In this document: positions 12,921 through 26,100 of the stretch, in pieces
How positions within the stretch are numbered: the stretch's first letter is position 1
How the letters are laid out: each line of letters opens with the position of its first letter
Assembly (NCBI GenBank): GCA_008931825.1
Contig: QXVZ01029402.1
Coordinates: 1-64,000, forward strand
Source of the DNA: Phallusia fumigata
Taxonomy: Eukaryota > Chordata > Ascidiacea > Phlebobranchia > Ascidiidae
DNA: 64,000 nucleotides
Direction of reading: 5' to 3'
Notes under the pieces: model-generated
What the model was told of the DNA's origin: nothing
The model's database searches: none
The model's input: the letters and a program-made list of their open reading frames with translations, nothing else
Made by a program: the position numbers and the translations under genes

Positions 12921-13500
12921 GCCCCATTGCTGCAGCACTTTTCATAGCTTTGATCAAAGAGACACGTATTAGTAATCCTTATGTGACCAGTTTCACTTCT
13001 TTTACGACCCAGTTGTGAGCAACCGGGCCTGCCAGACTGCAGGTTATACAAGGTATGTCAATATGTAGCAAGCAAAGAATGCCGGACTGTGTATTGTTGT
13101 ACTCCTACAAAATCAAGATTAAAATGATGAAACCAACTGTTTGTGTATCCAAGCGTCTGGCCTGGCGTTGACTGTCAAGTAAATGAACACCATGATTGGG
13201 GTGTTTTGTNGCCCCATTGCTGCAGCACTTTTCATAGCTTTGATCACAGAGACACGTTTTAGTAATGCTGATGTGACCAGTTTCACTTCTTTTACGACCC
13301 AGTTGTGAGCAACCGGGCCTGTCATGATTGCAGGTTATACAAGGTATGTCAATTTGTAACAAACAAAGAATGTCGGGCTGTGCATTGTTGTACTCCTACA
13401 AAATCAAGATTAAAATGATGAAACCAACTGTTTGTGTATCCAAGCGTCTGGCCTGGCGTTGACTGTCAAGTAAATGAACACCATGATTGGGGTGTTTTGT
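12921..13500. repeat. Tandem duplication of about 290 bp split by a single N
   Basis: 12921-13209 is repeated at 13211-13500, with an N at 13210 at the junction. The copies differ at roughly a dozen positions, about 4-5 percent. This has the same architecture as the pair in UQCRFS1 intron 4, so it is probably also an unmerged haplotype overlap. Confidence 0.9.
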
Positions 13501-15118
13501 AAACCTTCTATCCTAAATAAACAAACAAATAAATAGTTGTAAAACATTTTTGGTTCTTGGGACCTCCGGGAACCATGAAGCGAGACAGGGTTACGATTTT
13601 TCTCGCTAATGGGAAGATGAAAAACACGTATAGCTGTGTAGGGTAGTAAATACAGCAAAGCTGTACAAATCGTTACGGGAAGTGTGCACTTGCAAAGCGA
13701 CGTTTAATCTCTTTTATAATATATGGTAACTGGTGTGTTTAATCTAAATAAATCAGCCCAAATTGTATGTTTTAGTTTAGTATGCAGCAACATATTTGTT
13801 GTAGAGCAGTGGTTCTCGAAGTGGAGTCCGCGGCTCCCTAGCGGTCCGTAAAGAGATTTTAGGGGTCCACGAACAGTCTTTATTTTTTCTTAGTCAATGA
13901 AATATCGCGTGACTTACTGATTTCTGAATGCATTGTGGTGTTTTTGTATAAAGCGTTGATTGCGCCCCGTGTGGCACCAACTCGCAGTGCTGCTTTGTGG
14001 TATCGCAAGTAACGATGGACGTGTGCACACACCACTGTTGTAAAACATGCGGAGATTTTCGACCGGCTGACTGGCGATTTGCTGAAAGGAAGCACTTTCG
14101 CGACTAAATTAGCCTAGCCTAGTGCCCGTGAGAGTTTGTCTTTGCGGTAAGACAAACACTATATCCTTTGGTCTGCATGGGTAATAAAATCGCTTAATCC
14201 AATGCTCCGCTCCATCTCTACAGGTGAAGTCTAGATCGGGAATTGACACCAGGACACGAGGAACTGCTTCTAAGACACGAAAACCTTTTGCCCCCGACCC
14301 TGATCTTTTTTGGAAACTATTGTGAAACCTCTCACTGGTGAAATTTGGCGATTACAGATGAGTATTGTACCTTTAAACTTATAAGCACTTGATTTCTGTT
14401 TTTTCTCTATCTGTTGGATGAAAGAAATATTGAGAATTAATGAGTGTAAACATGAAATAGTTAACTTCATGCCCATAATATATTATGGGTAAATTAATTG
14501 GTTTCTTAATTCTCGGTTTATTCCACCAACAGTCCAAATTTTTTAATTTGCCAAGCTCACCCTGTGTAAATCATCGTCGTATAGACAAACCATTTTGAAG
14601 CGTTTTTTCGGAGGTAAACGCAAAAAATATTTCTTGGAATTTATCGGTTAATTTTGTTAGCTGGAAGTGTTTTCCGAAACATAAGATCTCTATGTCGCCT
14701 GAATTCGGATTGTGTTGTTGCGGTGTTTACTCGAGATTTTTACGCACACGCGCGGTCGCATGACGTATATCGCGGATATTGCGCAAGAACTTACGACTGT
14801 GACAAATCGTTTACACCAAAGCCGGTTCTTCGGGCGCTGAGCGGCGTGGCGCGAATGTCCTTTAACTTTGTCAAGTGTCCGAAACAATGGAAATGTAGTG
14901 AACTTGTTTCGTAACAGGATTTGTAAAGACTTTTTGCAATGTAGATTTCGCTGCTTTTGTTAAAACTTGCGAATATGTTGGTGGACTTTTTAATGCGGAA
15001 AGTTAATCTTCGGATCATACCTCGTGATTTGTACCGTATCTGCTTTTGTTGGCGCGTTGACGGTATGAACCAGTATTTAACATTTAGGCGTTTTTAGAAA
15101 AAAATAGACATTGTTAAC
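13501..15118. other. Intergenic region upstream of S6 kinase
   Basis: No gene recognised. The part at about 14730-14880 is richer in G+C and CpG than its surroundings and may belong to the S6 kinase promoter. A hAT-type end lies at 13807. Short open frames have no recognisable product. Confidence 0.5.
13807..14100 (+). mobile_element. Fragment of a hAT/ZBED-type element (one end)
   Basis: Begins CAGTGGTTCTCGAAGTGGAG and continues with the alternating CCGCGG / GGTCCG / GGGGTCC motifs typical of one hAT subgroup. The opposite end was not found, so the right border is a guess. Confidence 0.55.
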
Positions 15119-15141
15119 ATGCCTCAAGCGGAAGTAACCAG
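15119..15141 (+). other. Candidate 5' UTR exon end and uORF start of S6 kinase
   Basis: A donor-like AG/GTAGTA at 15141/15142 can pair with the acceptor TTTTTACAG ending at 15435, giving an intron in the 5' UTR. The ATG at 15119 would then read a ten-codon uORF (MPQAEVTSLL) that stops at 15445, 14 bases before the S6 kinase start. GCGGAAGT at 15128-15135 resembles an ETS-family binding site. All of this is inferred from sequence alone. Confidence 0.35.
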
Positions 15142-15417
15142 GTAGTAATTTTTTGTTTATGTCAGCTGTATTGTTTTTTCAACTGTTTGTTTAATAATGC
15201 ATAATACACTGCATGGTGATCAAAGGAACGATTTAGTTGTGTTCTTAAAATTATGACTAAAACTATTTAGAATGTCAAGGTTTGAATCCTATACCATCTT
15301 AGGTTTGTTTTTGGTTCCTTTTTTGTTTTCAAAGACATAAACAGGGGTTGTTAACAGTGTGGTACGTATTGTTGATGTCACTCCAGTCAAATATATACAT
15401 TTTTGAAAATAGCTTAA

Positions 15418-16962
<1,545 letters not shown>

Positions 16963-18208
16963 TAAGTTTGATTTTTAGTGCAAGGTGACGGTATGTACAA
17001 ATATAAATTGGTTGTTTTAAAACAACTTTTGTTTTTGATAATGATACAACTTGATGGACACCATGATGATTGTTGTGTGTTTGACACATCTTTTCCAATT
17101 TCATTTCACTTCTTTTCATTGGTTATCACTGATCCTCATGCATTTTTGTGTATAGTATTTATTAAGCGATTGCGTTTTTGTTCCTTTTAAGCCAGTTTTA
17201 ATTTTTATCCAATACACGTTTTAGGCAATTGTTTGAACTTCTCATTCATGCATACATTTCCATAATAGGCCTTCAAGTTGCTCTCACTCATAATATTATG
17301 TATTTATTGCTACTTGTTGCTATTTATTTTCTGCTGAAACCTGCAAAACTAGGATTTTTTCAGCAGCTCTTGATTGTTTTGTTTAAAGCAAGTGCGTACA
17401 TCAAGTTTGATTCTCTATTAAAAGATAATACAGTTTCCAACAGTAGCTTGTTTAAAAAACTAAACTAAATTAGGATTCATAACTGTTGGCTAAGTAATAT
17501 CATGTTGAAGTTTCCAATGCATTTTTTTGTAATACTGCATAATAGTAAAATTGAAACCACTGTTTTAATTACCAAACATGTTTTCTTGGCCTCAAAAAGT
17601 GATGTTGTTTTTTTTTTATAATGGTACCATGAAAAACACTGGAAGCCTCTTATTATACATACAATTGTACAGCTGCAGCATTGTGTCTTGAACAGAACAA
17701 ACACAAGCCATCATGTTAATGATTATGTTCGGTACAAAATTACCAGTTTAGAGTAGTTTTAAAAGAAGATACAAACCAGTACTTGTGCGTAAAACTCCTG
17801 ATGATCACAGCAGTGTTTGTCAAAATGTAGAAAATGTTGTGTGTTTAATCACAAGTACTGGGTTGTATTTTTCTGTGATGATTATGTGCCTTAACGATTT
17901 TTTTTGGAAAACTTGTTAAAAGTGTATGTGACTTTTGGGGAAATTTAACTGCTGCTTAGCTAAAACTGATTCATATTTTTTGTTTTATTGTGTAGGTTTG
18001 TGTCCTACTCATGCAAAATTGGCATGTTTTATTTTTTTGAGTTCGCTTGTAAACTTGTATTGTATAAAAAACAGTCGATTACAGTGAAAAAACAACTTTT
18101 TTGCTTTGATTTATCACACTTCAACTGTTGTTTATTATTTTCTTTGCAAATAAAAAAGCAAGTAGGAAAAAACCATAGTGGTTGGTGCCTGACAGCTAAA
18201 AAATTGTG
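16963..18208 (+). other. S6 kinase 3' UTR and METTL3 upstream region
   Basis: No further gene is seen. An ATTAAA at 17417-17422 and an AATAAA at 18149-18154 are possible poly(A) signals for S6 kinase. The second lies only 55 bases before the METTL3 ATG, so the S6 kinase 3' UTR could reach the METTL3 promoter. Confidence 0.45.
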
Positions 18209-21200
18209 ATGTCATCAGAAACTTGGAAAAATATTCAGGAAAACAAGAGAAAAATTGATTCCTTTCGTGAGAGGTTACAAAAGCGTCGCAGAGAAAGACA
18301 AGGTTTTTGTTCATGTTCATCACACAAAACAGCACTTCAGTCATGTTTTGTCACTGGCATTGTGCTTTTTTAAATTACGGTGTAATACAATTGGTAAAAA
18401 CGTTTTTAGTTTTTTAATACCAATCAATGGCACAATGAAAACCAATTAACTGAAAACATGGATAAAAATTTTTTTTTAACCATAACATTAAAAACCGATA
18501 CAAAAAACATTTTAAGTTTTTTGTAATTAATGGCTGCTGACCAAAACCTGGTTTACCATACTGAATCTAGGTAATTAACGTACATAATATGAGATGTTTT
18601 TAGATGTATTGTCAGTTGGTGCAAAAGATGCAGATGATGTTGACACAAATACAGTTGAAAAACCTGACCTTTCTGAACAAATACATAGTAAGTATTTAAA
18701 AGTTTGTACCTTGTATATTGGCTGTCTTCCATATGGAGCCATTGTAATTTATTGACTTGGCAAGCTCTTGTTGTTCTGGTATTGACCCAAACACGAGGTA
18801 AAACAAAATTGTTTCATTTTTATCCATGGTGGCAGAACAACCATAACTGGATTTTGCTTAAAAGTTGGTTCACCATGGAGATACATGCATCATTGCGTTT
18901 GCATTTATACATTTTTTGTTTAAATATTTGGCTTCGTTCAACCTATGAGTAAATTTGGCTTCGTTCAACCTACCAAGTTCTATTACCTGCCCAAGGAAGG
19001 TGCCAGACACTTTGGTGACAACTACAATACTTTTGATCACATTGAAAAATCTTCCAATTAAGTGTTTTTCTGTTTTAGAAACAAGCGATCTGATTACATA
19101 TGTTGACCCAAAAATCGAAAAGATGCTTCAGCAATACTTGTGTCTTCCAGTTTTGTCATTTCCAATCAACTCTAAAGACATAGTACAAGGGTTAAACCAG
19201 GTAAATTATGTTTGTAATGTTGTTTTAAAATGCTTACTCATGCTTTCAGGATTTTTATTCAACATTACCCATATTTTAAATCTAATTTTGGTTTTGAGAC
19301 AAACATGCAGTGAAACGTTTGTAATTGTTTCAGGTGCTGTTGACTCACTGTGCTGAAAAATTTAAGGTTGGGCTGCCAGAAGTTGAGTTTTTGTTGCAAA
19401 AACAAGCAGCTCAACAATTCATTTCTCTCTCAAGTAGGTCCAGCAGTTTATTACTAGTTTGCAAAAAGAATCAATAGGGACATGGCGGTGATTGAGATTT
19501 TTGTACTATGATCAAAATGTTTCTGCAAGTGTCGCCTTGTTATATGACTTGGTTGTTGGTGGGACATGATAGGGACATAATGATGTCAAATCTTTAAAGT
19601 AACATGTACTCCATGTTTCACATTTAAAAAAATATGATATGATGAATTTGGAGTGGGAAAGGCATCTGTCAACTGCAGCAAGAAACCGTTTGAACAATGT
19701 TGCATCAAACTTAGACTCCATTTCTGTTTGATGAATAAATGGGCACTGGCTTGGTACAATAGATACCTGACATTATGCAACCATTGTTATCTAGGTGATG
19801 GTTTGAAGACAGAAATTATGTCGATTGAGCATGATAAACTCACTGCAGTTGCAGGTGAAATGGAACAACAAGTGATTCAAGTGGACAAAAAGAAAACCAA
19901 TGACAAAACATTGGAAAAGTAAAACTATGTTTGAAATAACATGCTTCCAGCTTGAGCAATTATTTTTCTCTAAAGCCAGTTTTTATTGATATTGTTTGTA
20001 TATTTTGCTTGTGAAGCAGTGTTGGAGTGGCAACAATTTTAAAGCAATTGCATTGCATATATTAACCATTGTTCACAGCAACAACTTGGAACTTCTTAAA
20101 CATCAACTAACATCTTCACAAATCTTTTACATTTTTTAAACATTTGGTTCTTACATTTTCTTGACAATGCTACAAAAATTGCAGACAGGATTCTTCAGGT
20201 GCAAGAATTAACAAACCTGTCAAACGATTGTCAAGTGATCACTCCAATGAAAAACAATCATCAAGTCGCAGTCGGTCAAAAATTGCAAAACCTGAGAGGA
20301 TAAAGTCTTCTACTGCTGATGTAGATGACATTGAAACTTTGCTTTCTACCAAAACTGCTAAAGAGCAAGACACAAACCGTGTGTCCGATGAAATACAAGA
20401 CTTACTTAGGACTGCATCAACCAAAGAATTATCTTTGGCAGAAAAATTCCGATCACTTGGAGGACCACAGGTAATTATTGGCCCCTCCAAGAGTTTTGCA
20501 TGCCATGTTTGGCTTACTGGACAAGGCTGGGATATATATTATCAAGTGGTGGTTTGATTGACTTCATTGCCCTGGTGGTTACCCTGTCAGCCCCAAAAGA
20601 GTAAAACATTTTTTAAATGGTATTATGTCTTACACACACATAAATCTTACGCACACCATAAACAAAATGTTTTGTGACATACCAAAGTGTCAAATTATTA
20701 AACATGGTTGAAGAAGGCAGATTATGTCATTACGAAGAATGTATTTTTTATGTTTGTTGAAATAACTTTTTTGGCAGGGACTTTTAATTTACAATCAGGC
20801 ATTTACTTGCAATTGATAGGTGCGAGAATTTTGTCCCCATGCAACAAGAGAAGAATGCTTGCGACACAATCGTTCATATTCCTCATGTCAAAAACTGCAT
20901 TTCAGGAAAATTTTGAAAGCCCACACAGGTTTGATCAAAATTTACATTCAAATCCCAACTAAAGTTTTGTAAGACGAAAATGTAGTGGTTGGTTATTGTG
21001 GATATGATTTCCATATTTTTATGCAAAACAGTTGTCAATCCTAAATAGTAAACTCCACATACATTTAGTTCCAGGTATTGTTGTGATTTTTTAATTGACT
21101 TAAGGTGGTTTCATCTACAATGCTGTTCGAGTCAGGCATGCAAAATACTTTGACAGGCATATTATTGACAGAAAACACTAACATATAAGCAGGTTGTATT

Positions 21201-24200
21201 TTTCAAATTTCAGAGAGATATACTTGTAGGTTGCAACTTAAGTCAAAGCAAGAAAGTGTCTCATGGTTTCCAAGTCATTACTAGGAGTTGTTTGAATATC
21301 ACTTTGTTCTGTGTCCATTATTACTTAGTTTTTAGGAGTTTTAGGACAAACATAAAGCATACATTTAATGTCTCAAAAAAATGGTGAAGCTTTACACAGA
21401 GTACTGGGGTACTGGATTGTCTCAGAATAACTTACTAGCTTGTAAATTAATCATGCAGATGAATCCTTGGGGGACTGTTCATTTCTTAATACATGCTTCC
21501 ACATGGACACATGTAAATATGTGCATTATGAAATTGACTACCGAGGCACTGACCTAGACCCTCGAAAGCACAGAAAAGCTGGGAAACGCCGTGATGATAG
21601 TATGCCCAAATCTCAACGTGATCTACTGCCCAAGTTTGATTCTGATGAAGATTATTTGAACAGGAAAATGCTCCCACCTCAGGTTGTGAAAAATGGGTTT
21701 GATTTCTACAATACACTACATATCTTAGATGATTAGCATGTTGATTTTAGGTATATTTAGCTGTTTTTGTGGTTGATTGGGGCATGTAATGTTTTTACTT
21801 TGTTTTTTTTATTCTTCTGAAGGTTGGTTCATCCACTGCCACATGAAATGTTTGGCCAATTGGAAAGAAACTTTTACAGCTGATAGAAATGGCCATAGTG
21901 GGGTGCATTGAATTTTTAGCAAATTTTTTTTCAGTTGGAGTGGCAAAATGATTAAATCCAAGCAGCCTCACACATGATCAATTTGCACAACATACACCTA
22001 TTGGTATAAAACGTCATTACACTCTCTGTTATCACTAATATGAACAGTGCATATAGCACATGACATGCACAAAATTGGACTTCCTCCTGCCTTGTTGAAT
22101 GAACAAAAAGAAATTTTTCCAAATAATTTTATGCCTAAGTGCACCACAAACAAAAAAGGTCTGTAAATTAAGTTTGTCTTAATTAGTGTTTTGAAACCTG
22201 GGTTTGATGATACCATTTCAGGGGAAGTTATACTGAATTACAAAAATGTTGTGTACTGCTATGTAATATCCACAAAACCACACCACGCCGCTACATGATT
22301 TACAATGTCTGTAATGTATCGTTATGGGGACCATGAGGGGTACACATATTGTTTTCACTCCGTTTTTTCTGTAAAATGACTTTGTTCCCACTGTTTGGTT
22401 AAGTGATAATCGCTCATATTTCTTGCCGCATGATAGACTGGTATCTAAAGTTGTGCACTGTAACTTTTAAACCCAGTAGACCCATCGTTTTAACCACAGG
22501 CCCCCAAAACGGAAAACAGCTGTATTTATTAGTAAGTCAGTTAGAAGGTTCCTGTATTGGTAGTTGGTAGAGTGCAAAGTATTCAATATTTATAACTGTT
22601 GGTTGGATTCACTGATTTTTTACCTCTTCAACCTGGAATATTGATTATTTTTGACATGCCCTTTAGTTAAGACATACTATGTATTGAAAATTCAGGACAT
22701 GGGTATATAGGGTGCTATCTCATTGGTTGTGCAAAAAGTCATCCTGAATGGCCAAATAATTACTTTTAAAATTTTAGCCCAGAAATTGTTTAACTGTTTC
22801 TTGTTGTGCAGTGGATTAACTGTGATATCCGCTATCTTGACTTCTCTGTGCTGGGCAAGTTTTCTGTTATCATGGCAGACCCACCATGGGACATTCACAT
22901 GGAATTGCCATATGGAACTATGCAGGTAACATGGTGATAAAACCACAAAACACAGTTACCTCCAAGTCAGTGCAAGGATAAGTATTCAGAACTTACGAAT
23001 TGTGGAAATCAGTTAATTCTGTTGAGCTTCTTTAAACAAAGTAACCTAAAAATTTTTAAATCTAAAATAAAACCACAGCATTGCCGGTGTCAGGGTAAAG
23101 GCTTAACCTACTCTATTGGTACAAAACGATATTTGATGGTTACAAATATATACTGGTTGGTAATCACAGGATTTTCTTTTTTGTTTTATCTGTTTTTTAG
23201 GATGATGAAATGAGGGCAATGCGAATACAAGATTTATCTGATGATGGTCTGATGTTTCTTTGGGTGACAGGCAGGTTTGTAGAAAAGTAGTTTTATACCT
23301 AAAACTTAGTACTGCATCATACAATTAGAAGTTTAACCTTAATTACTACATGAAATTTCACACAAGCAATGTTGTATACAAAATAATTGTATGGTGAGAA
23401 AATATCAATCACTCATTCTTTAAAGGTCTGACATTAAATGTGTTACACCTTCAAACTGTTAAACCTTACAGGATTAAAAATTTGAACAAAAGACACTGTT
23501 TGCCCAAAACCATCTGACACAGATTTAAAAAGTAGCTTGATTAAAAGCATAACTGCCAGACTGATGACTGATGCTGACAACAGCAATTGTTCAAACATAT
23601 ACAAGCTCTTTGGCAGTTATGCTTTAAAAGTATGTTTAAAACTTAAGTAATTTATGAATGAACTAATGTTGATGATGTAACAGTAAAAAAAGTAAAATAA
23701 ACTTTAGCTTTGAAAGGTTGCAGATTCCTTGTTCTGCAAAAATATTACTTTTTAAAATACTAGTAACAAATGCTTGGTTGGTTTTAGAGCAATGGAGTTG
23801 GGGCGACAGCTGTTTGATATTTGGGGGTAAGTGCTGCTTCAAACAATTTTATTATTGCTACATTTTTTCTTAATGTAACCTTTTAACATTAACCAAGACA
23901 ATAAACCAGTGCAATCTTCCATGGCCTATTTGTGTCAAGCCAATGATTTAACAGTCACAAACATTGCATTGATAGCATTTAACCTTGTTAAATGTGTTTA
24001 GATGGCTTTTTATTATTACTAAACACTAATTCAGAAAAGCATGGAATTTTGCCCGAGGTATGACCTGATTGCATAGTAATTAGCAGGACAGTTTTATGTC
24101 ATTTTGATATGATTCTATAATTCTGTTATCTGCATCCTACATTATTTTACAATTGTTAACAGCTACAAACGATGTGATGAACTAATTTGGGTAAAAACAA

Positions 24201-25797
24201 ATCAACTTCAAAGACTGATTCGGACTGGAAGGACAGGCCATTGGATAAATCATGGAAAAGAACATTGCTTGGTACAGATGGTCCTTGGGTATTTGTTTCG
24301 TGTGACCTTTTTTTAAATGTTAGTTGGACATGTACCTTTCTCTGCTAAAAGATGTAATTTTGCCACCAAAAAAAAACTGGCTATGTGCTAAAAATAAATG
24401 TCCATGAACATAAATAGAATACAGCTGCATTACTATTCTTTTTTCAGATTGGAATCAAAGGCAACCCCAAAGGAATTAACAGACGACTCGACTGTGATGT
24501 GCTGGTAGCAGAGGTACATGCAATGCATATAGTTCATACAAGTGAAAACTCTTAATGTGTTAGATGTAGCTGAAAAAAGATATTGAGATCTTTTATTTTT
24601 TTGTGAAATTTGTTAAGGCTGTTAAATTTTATTGTTTCACCATCAAAAAATTCAATACTTTATGCACCAATATGTCTCCCTTTGACTTGCAATAATGTAG
24701 AACACCATGTTATGAAGAACTTGGCAAAACTTTGGCACAGAAGTTGTTTAGGGACATTTGTCACTCAAAAAGTCATGGCTAAGGGTTGGCACTGCACGAT
24801 GAATCTACCAAATTAAAGCAATAACAATTAATATTTTGTTTATAGTCATCATTTCCTGTTTAATGCCACAGCAAGAATGAGTTGTTTACATTTATAGGTA
24901 AGAGATACCAGTCATAAACCAGATGAGATTTATGGAATCATAGAACGGTTGTCACCTGGAACAAGAAAATTGGAACTGTTTGGACGCATGCACAACATTC
25001 AACCAAACTGGTAACATAAACTGTAGTAATGTTGCCTGCTATCAGTGTTTAAACATGCCTCTATACCTAGTCTAAAATGAGTCTATCATTTAGTGAGTCC
25101 AAGTAAATGACCTGTCTTTGCAATTAGAGACTCACTTTCGGCAGGGGCAGGGCTCAAGATCTGATTTATTACTATTAAGAAAGTTTAAACAAAAATTTGC
25201 TTATTACAGGTCCCGTTGTGGGTCAACTCATTAAATAGCGTCTGAATCAGAATAAAATGGACAGCTTGTAAAACATCCAATTGTGGTGCATTGATTTATT
25301 TTTCGGACCCTTTAGCAATAAAATGATTCGTTTGATTTAAAAAATTGGGCTTTTCAAATCACACAAATCATTTTAATGCTGCAAATGAAAGCACATGAAA
25401 TAAACATTGACTTACCTTTCATGGAATAGATTTTAAATATTATGGCTAAGCTTGTTAAAGGAAATGCAACTAGTCTAGCAAGAACTAATTCAGAGGGATC
25501 CCTTTTCTAAAGCAATCTTACACTCTCATAGATCGCTTTTGTTTTTAAACAATTGAAAATATTCATTTGTTTGATAGCAGCCTACCTTTAACCCAGGTAT
25601 TTTCCTTGTTTTAGTGTCAACCTTTAAAATGCTATTCATTTTGAACAGAAGGGGACACATATAATTTGCTTTTTACTGTGTCTAGGGTGACACTTGGAAA
25701 TCAACTTGATGGTGTTCATTTGGCAGAATATGAGTCTGTAGCAAAGTTCAAGGAAAAATATCCTGATGGAATTGTTACCAAACCAGTAACCAAATAG
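18209..25797 (+). CDS. METTL3: N6-adenosine-methyltransferase catalytic subunit METTL3 (15 exons)
   Basis: Exons: 18209-18302, 18604-18687, 19079-19200, 19334-19433, 19795-19918, 20185-20470, 20820-20928, 21459-21682, 22812-22925, 23201-23274, 23788-23826, 24163-24271, 24448-24513, 24898-25010, 25686-25797. All have GT-AG borders and phases agree, giving 589 residues (human 580). METTL3 with METTL14 transfers methyl from S-adenosylmethionine to adenosine N6 in nuclear mRNA. The N-terminal start [20 protein letters not shown] matches the WTAP-binding helix. The low-complexity middle part holds the conserved [12 protein letters not shown] and [15 protein letters not shown]. Two CCCH zinc fingers span exons 7-8 ([33 protein letters not shown]). 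The Rossmann methyltransferase follows, with catalytic DPPW at 404-407, the [16 protein letters not shown] loop and a [12 protein letters not shown] segment. Ends in VTKPVTK. A poly(A) signal lies at 25862. Confidence 0.96.
23542..23627. repeat. Inverted repeat in METTL3 intron 10
   Basis: AAAGCATAACTGCCA near 23545-23559 is complementary to TGGCAGTTATGCTTT at 23611-23625, with about 50 bases between. It could be a tiny palindromic transposon remnant or a hairpin in the pre-mRNA. Confidence 0.6.
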
Positions 25798-25861
25798 CAA
25801 AGATAAATGATATGTACTGACTGACTGATTGTGTTGTATCACTGCCTTTGTTATTGTTGTC

Positions 25862-25867
25862 AATAAA
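25862..25867 (+). other. Poly(A) signal of METTL3
   Basis: AATAAA 65 bases after the METTL3 stop codon. Confidence 0.75.
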
Positions 25868-25895
25868 CTTTTGAACTAGAATTGGATTCTTCCTT

Positions 25896-25901
25896 TTTAT
25901 T
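25896..25901 (-). other. Poly(A) signal of AS3MT-1
   Basis: Minus-strand AATAAA about 200 bases beyond the AS3MT-1 stop, only about 30 bases from the METTL3 signal on the other strand. The two genes therefore end almost on top of each other. Confidence 0.55.
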
Positions 25902-26100
25902 GTATTCCACTAATTAAAAATGAGCCAATATGATGTTCACTAAAAGTTAAAAGCCAATTATTTGAGAAAAAACAAACTCATCATATTGCCAATAGGGATA
26001 AGTGGCTGCCTGGATTCTGAGGACTGTTTTAATAAAAAAATTTACACACTTTAAAGACATCTATTTTCACTGGTTGGCATCTTCAGAAGAAAGTGAGCAT

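Noticed and set aside
13105-13658. Short minus-strand frames of 68-85 codons
   Set aside because: They lie in the N-split duplication and its flank and repeat each other only because the DNA is duplicated.
24272-24290. Extension of METTL3 exon 12 past 24271
   Set aside because: Ending at TTG/GTACAG keeps frame and restores the conserved HCL-IGIKGN junction; the longer version would add residues not seen in METTL3.
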